In this document: positions 30,040 through 31,097 of the stretch, piece after piece
Layout of the letters: each line of letters opens with the position of its first letter
How positions within the stretch are numbered: position 1 is the first letter of the stretch
Origin: an uncultured Actinomyces sp.
Lineage (GTDB): Bacteria; Actinomycetota; Actinomycetes; Actinomycetales; Actinomycetaceae
Length of the DNA stretch: 31,097 nt
Reading direction: 5' to 3'
NCBI GenBank assembly: GCA_938028585.1
Contig: CALIZH010000296.1
Coordinates: 1-31,097 of the forward strand
Program-made: the position numbers and the translations under genes
Notes under the pieces: generated by a model
Seen by the model: the letters and a program-made list of their open reading frames with translations, nothing else
Told to the model about the DNA's origin: nothing
The model's database searches: none

Positions 30040-31097
30040 TCAGTTGTTGGTCAGCTTCTCACGAAGTGCTGCAAGTGCCTCGTCGGAGGCGAGGGTGCCT
30101 TCGGAGTCGACCGGGGTCGAGTACGAAGCCTGCTCTTCGACTGCGGGAGCTGCTTCGGCGTCCTCTTCAAGGGCCTTTGCAACCTGAGCCTTGTGGGCTT
30201 CCCAGCGAGCCTGAGCCTGTGCGTACTGAGCTTCCCAAGCCTCGCGCTGAGCCTCGTAGCCTTCCATCCATTCCTGGGTTTCGGGATCGAAGCCTTCGGG
30301 GTACTTGTAGTTGCCCTCTTCGTCGTACTCAGCGGCCATGCCGTAGAGCGAAGGATCGAACTCTTCAGAGTTGGGATCAACGCGCTCGTTGGCCTGCTTC
30401 AGCGACAGGGAGATACGACGACGCTCGAGGTCGATGTCGATGACCTTGACGAAGACCTCGTCGCCAACCTTGACGACCTGCTCGGGCAGCTCGACGTGAC
30501 GCTGAGCAAGTTCGGAGATGTGAACCAGACCTTCAATTCCATCTTCAACACGCACGAATGCGCCGAAGGGAACGAGCTTGGTGACCTTGCCGGGCACGAC
30601 CTGGCCGATGGCGTGGGTGCGTGCGAAGGTCTGCCACGGATCTTCCTGGGTAGCCTTCAGCGACAGCGACACGCGCTCGCGGTCCATGTCGACATCCAGC
30701 ACCTCGACGGTGACTTCCTGGCCGACCTCGACGACCTCTGAGGGGTGGTCGATGTGCTTCCAAGACAGCTCGGAGACGTGGACCAAGCCGTCGACCCCAC
30801 CGAGGTCAACGAAGGCGCCGAAGTTAACGATGGAGGACACAACACCGCTGCGAACCTGACCCTTCTGCAGGGTGTGCAGGAAGTTGGTGCGAACCTCAGA
30901 CTGGGTCTGCTCAAGCCATGCGCGGCGGGACAGAACAACGTTGTTACGGTTCTTATCCAGCTCAATGATCTTGGCTTCGATCTCGCGGCCAATGTAAGGA
31001 GCAAGATCGCGAACGCGACGCATTTCAACGAGGGATGCGGGGAGGAAGCCACGCAGGCCGATGTCGAGGATCAGGCCGCCCTTGACGACCTCGATGA
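30040..31097 (-). CDS. rpsA: Ribosomal protein S1 (5' end outside window)
   Basis: The frame stays open to the right window edge, so 351 C-terminal residues are visible and the true start is outside; the ATG at 31023 is internal (preceding in-frame residues read IEVVKGGLILDIGLRGFLPASLVE). Visible parts are most of one S1 domain, then two complete S1 domains (KGQVRSGVVSSIVNFGAFVDLGGVDGLVHVSELS... and IGQVVPGKVTKLVPFGAFVRVEDGIEGLVHISEL...), each ending with an ISLSLK-type strand. A Glu/Ala/Gln-rich tail follows (WEAQYAQAQARWEAHKAQ). S1 helps the 30S subunit bind mRNA. The four-domain form with a long tail is the actinobacterial layout. Confidence 0.96.
   Translation of the reverse strand, partial: IEVVKGGLILDIGLRGFLPASLVEMRRVRDLAPYIGREIEAKIIELDKNRNNVVLSRRAWLEQTQSEVRTNFLHTLQKGQVRSGVVSSIVNFGAFVDLGGVDGLVHVSELSWKHIDHPSEVVEVGQEVTVEVLDVDMDRERVSLSLKATQEDPWQTFARTHAIGQVVPGKVTKLVPFGAFVRVEDGIEGLVHISELAQRHVELPEQVVKVGDEVFVKVIDIDLERRRISLSLKQANERVDPNSEEFDPSLYGMAAEYDEEGNYKYPEGFDPETQEWMEGYEAQREAWEAQYAQAQARWEAHKAQVAKALEEDAEAAPAVEEQASYSTPVDSEGTLASDEALAALREKLTNN

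Noticed and set aside
30193..30741. 182-codon open frame opposite rpsA
   Set aside because: A shadow of repetitive S1 codons. No ribosome binding site and no recognisable domain.
1..31097. Mobile elements, CRISPR arrays, tRNA or rRNA genes
   Set aside because: Reading both strands showed no transposase or integrase motifs, no regularly spaced repeats and no tRNA-like cloverleaf sequences.

Overview
This window looks like chromosomal backbone from a high-GC Gram-positive actinomycete of moderate GC content, most likely of the Actinomycetaceae type (Actinomyces, Schaalia or relatives). The support is whiA, a four-S1-domain rpsA with an acidic tail, the uvrC-rapZ-yvcK-whiA and gap-pgk-tpiA-secG gene strings, many GTG starts with GGAG-type ribosome binding sites, and a cell-wall protein ending in the LAxTG signal typical of actinobacterial class E sortases. 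The genus call is inference. I saw no mobile elements, CRISPR arrays, rRNA or tRNA genes.

Layout. Positions 1-9558 are all on the minus strand. Read in transcription order they are uvrC, rapZ, yvcK and whiA (nucleotide excision repair, then nucleotide-binding and sporulation-type regulators), then gap, pgk, tpiA and secG (lower glycolysis and protein export), then the start of a YdcF/DUF218 membrane protein cut by the window edge. Positions 9669-14973 are on the plus strand: a type I glutamine synthetase and two tandem long-chain acyl-CoA ligases, closed by a strong terminator. Positions 15105-25486 hold uvrA, a P-type ATPase, terC, a divergent unknown membrane protein, a phosphatidylcholine synthase and uvrB. 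Positions 25640-29808 hold a sortase-anchored GH16 beta-glucanase, coaE and a divergent brnQ. The window ends inside rpsA, which has a textbook terminator.

How the genes work together. All three UvrABC genes lie within about 18 kb, but only uvrA has a recognisable LexA (SOS) box. The most interesting regulatory unit is a yybP-ykoY-type (Mn2+) riboswitch at 21471-21562. It sits directly upstream of terC, and terC overlaps the P-type ATPase gene by 4 bases (ATGA). This predicts a Mn2+-induced metal-handling operon and gives a physiological clue for a CtpE-like ATPase whose substrate cannot be read from sequence alone. Phosphatidylcholine synthase implies use of external choline, and the anchored glucanase implies contact with beta-glucans; both suggest a host- or biofilm-associated life.

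Several gene starts were moved from the longest open frame on the basis of ribosome binding sites (pgk, gap, terC). No intergenic stretch exceeds 300 bases. The longest (27416-27689) contains a predicted structured leader that I could not assign to a known class.
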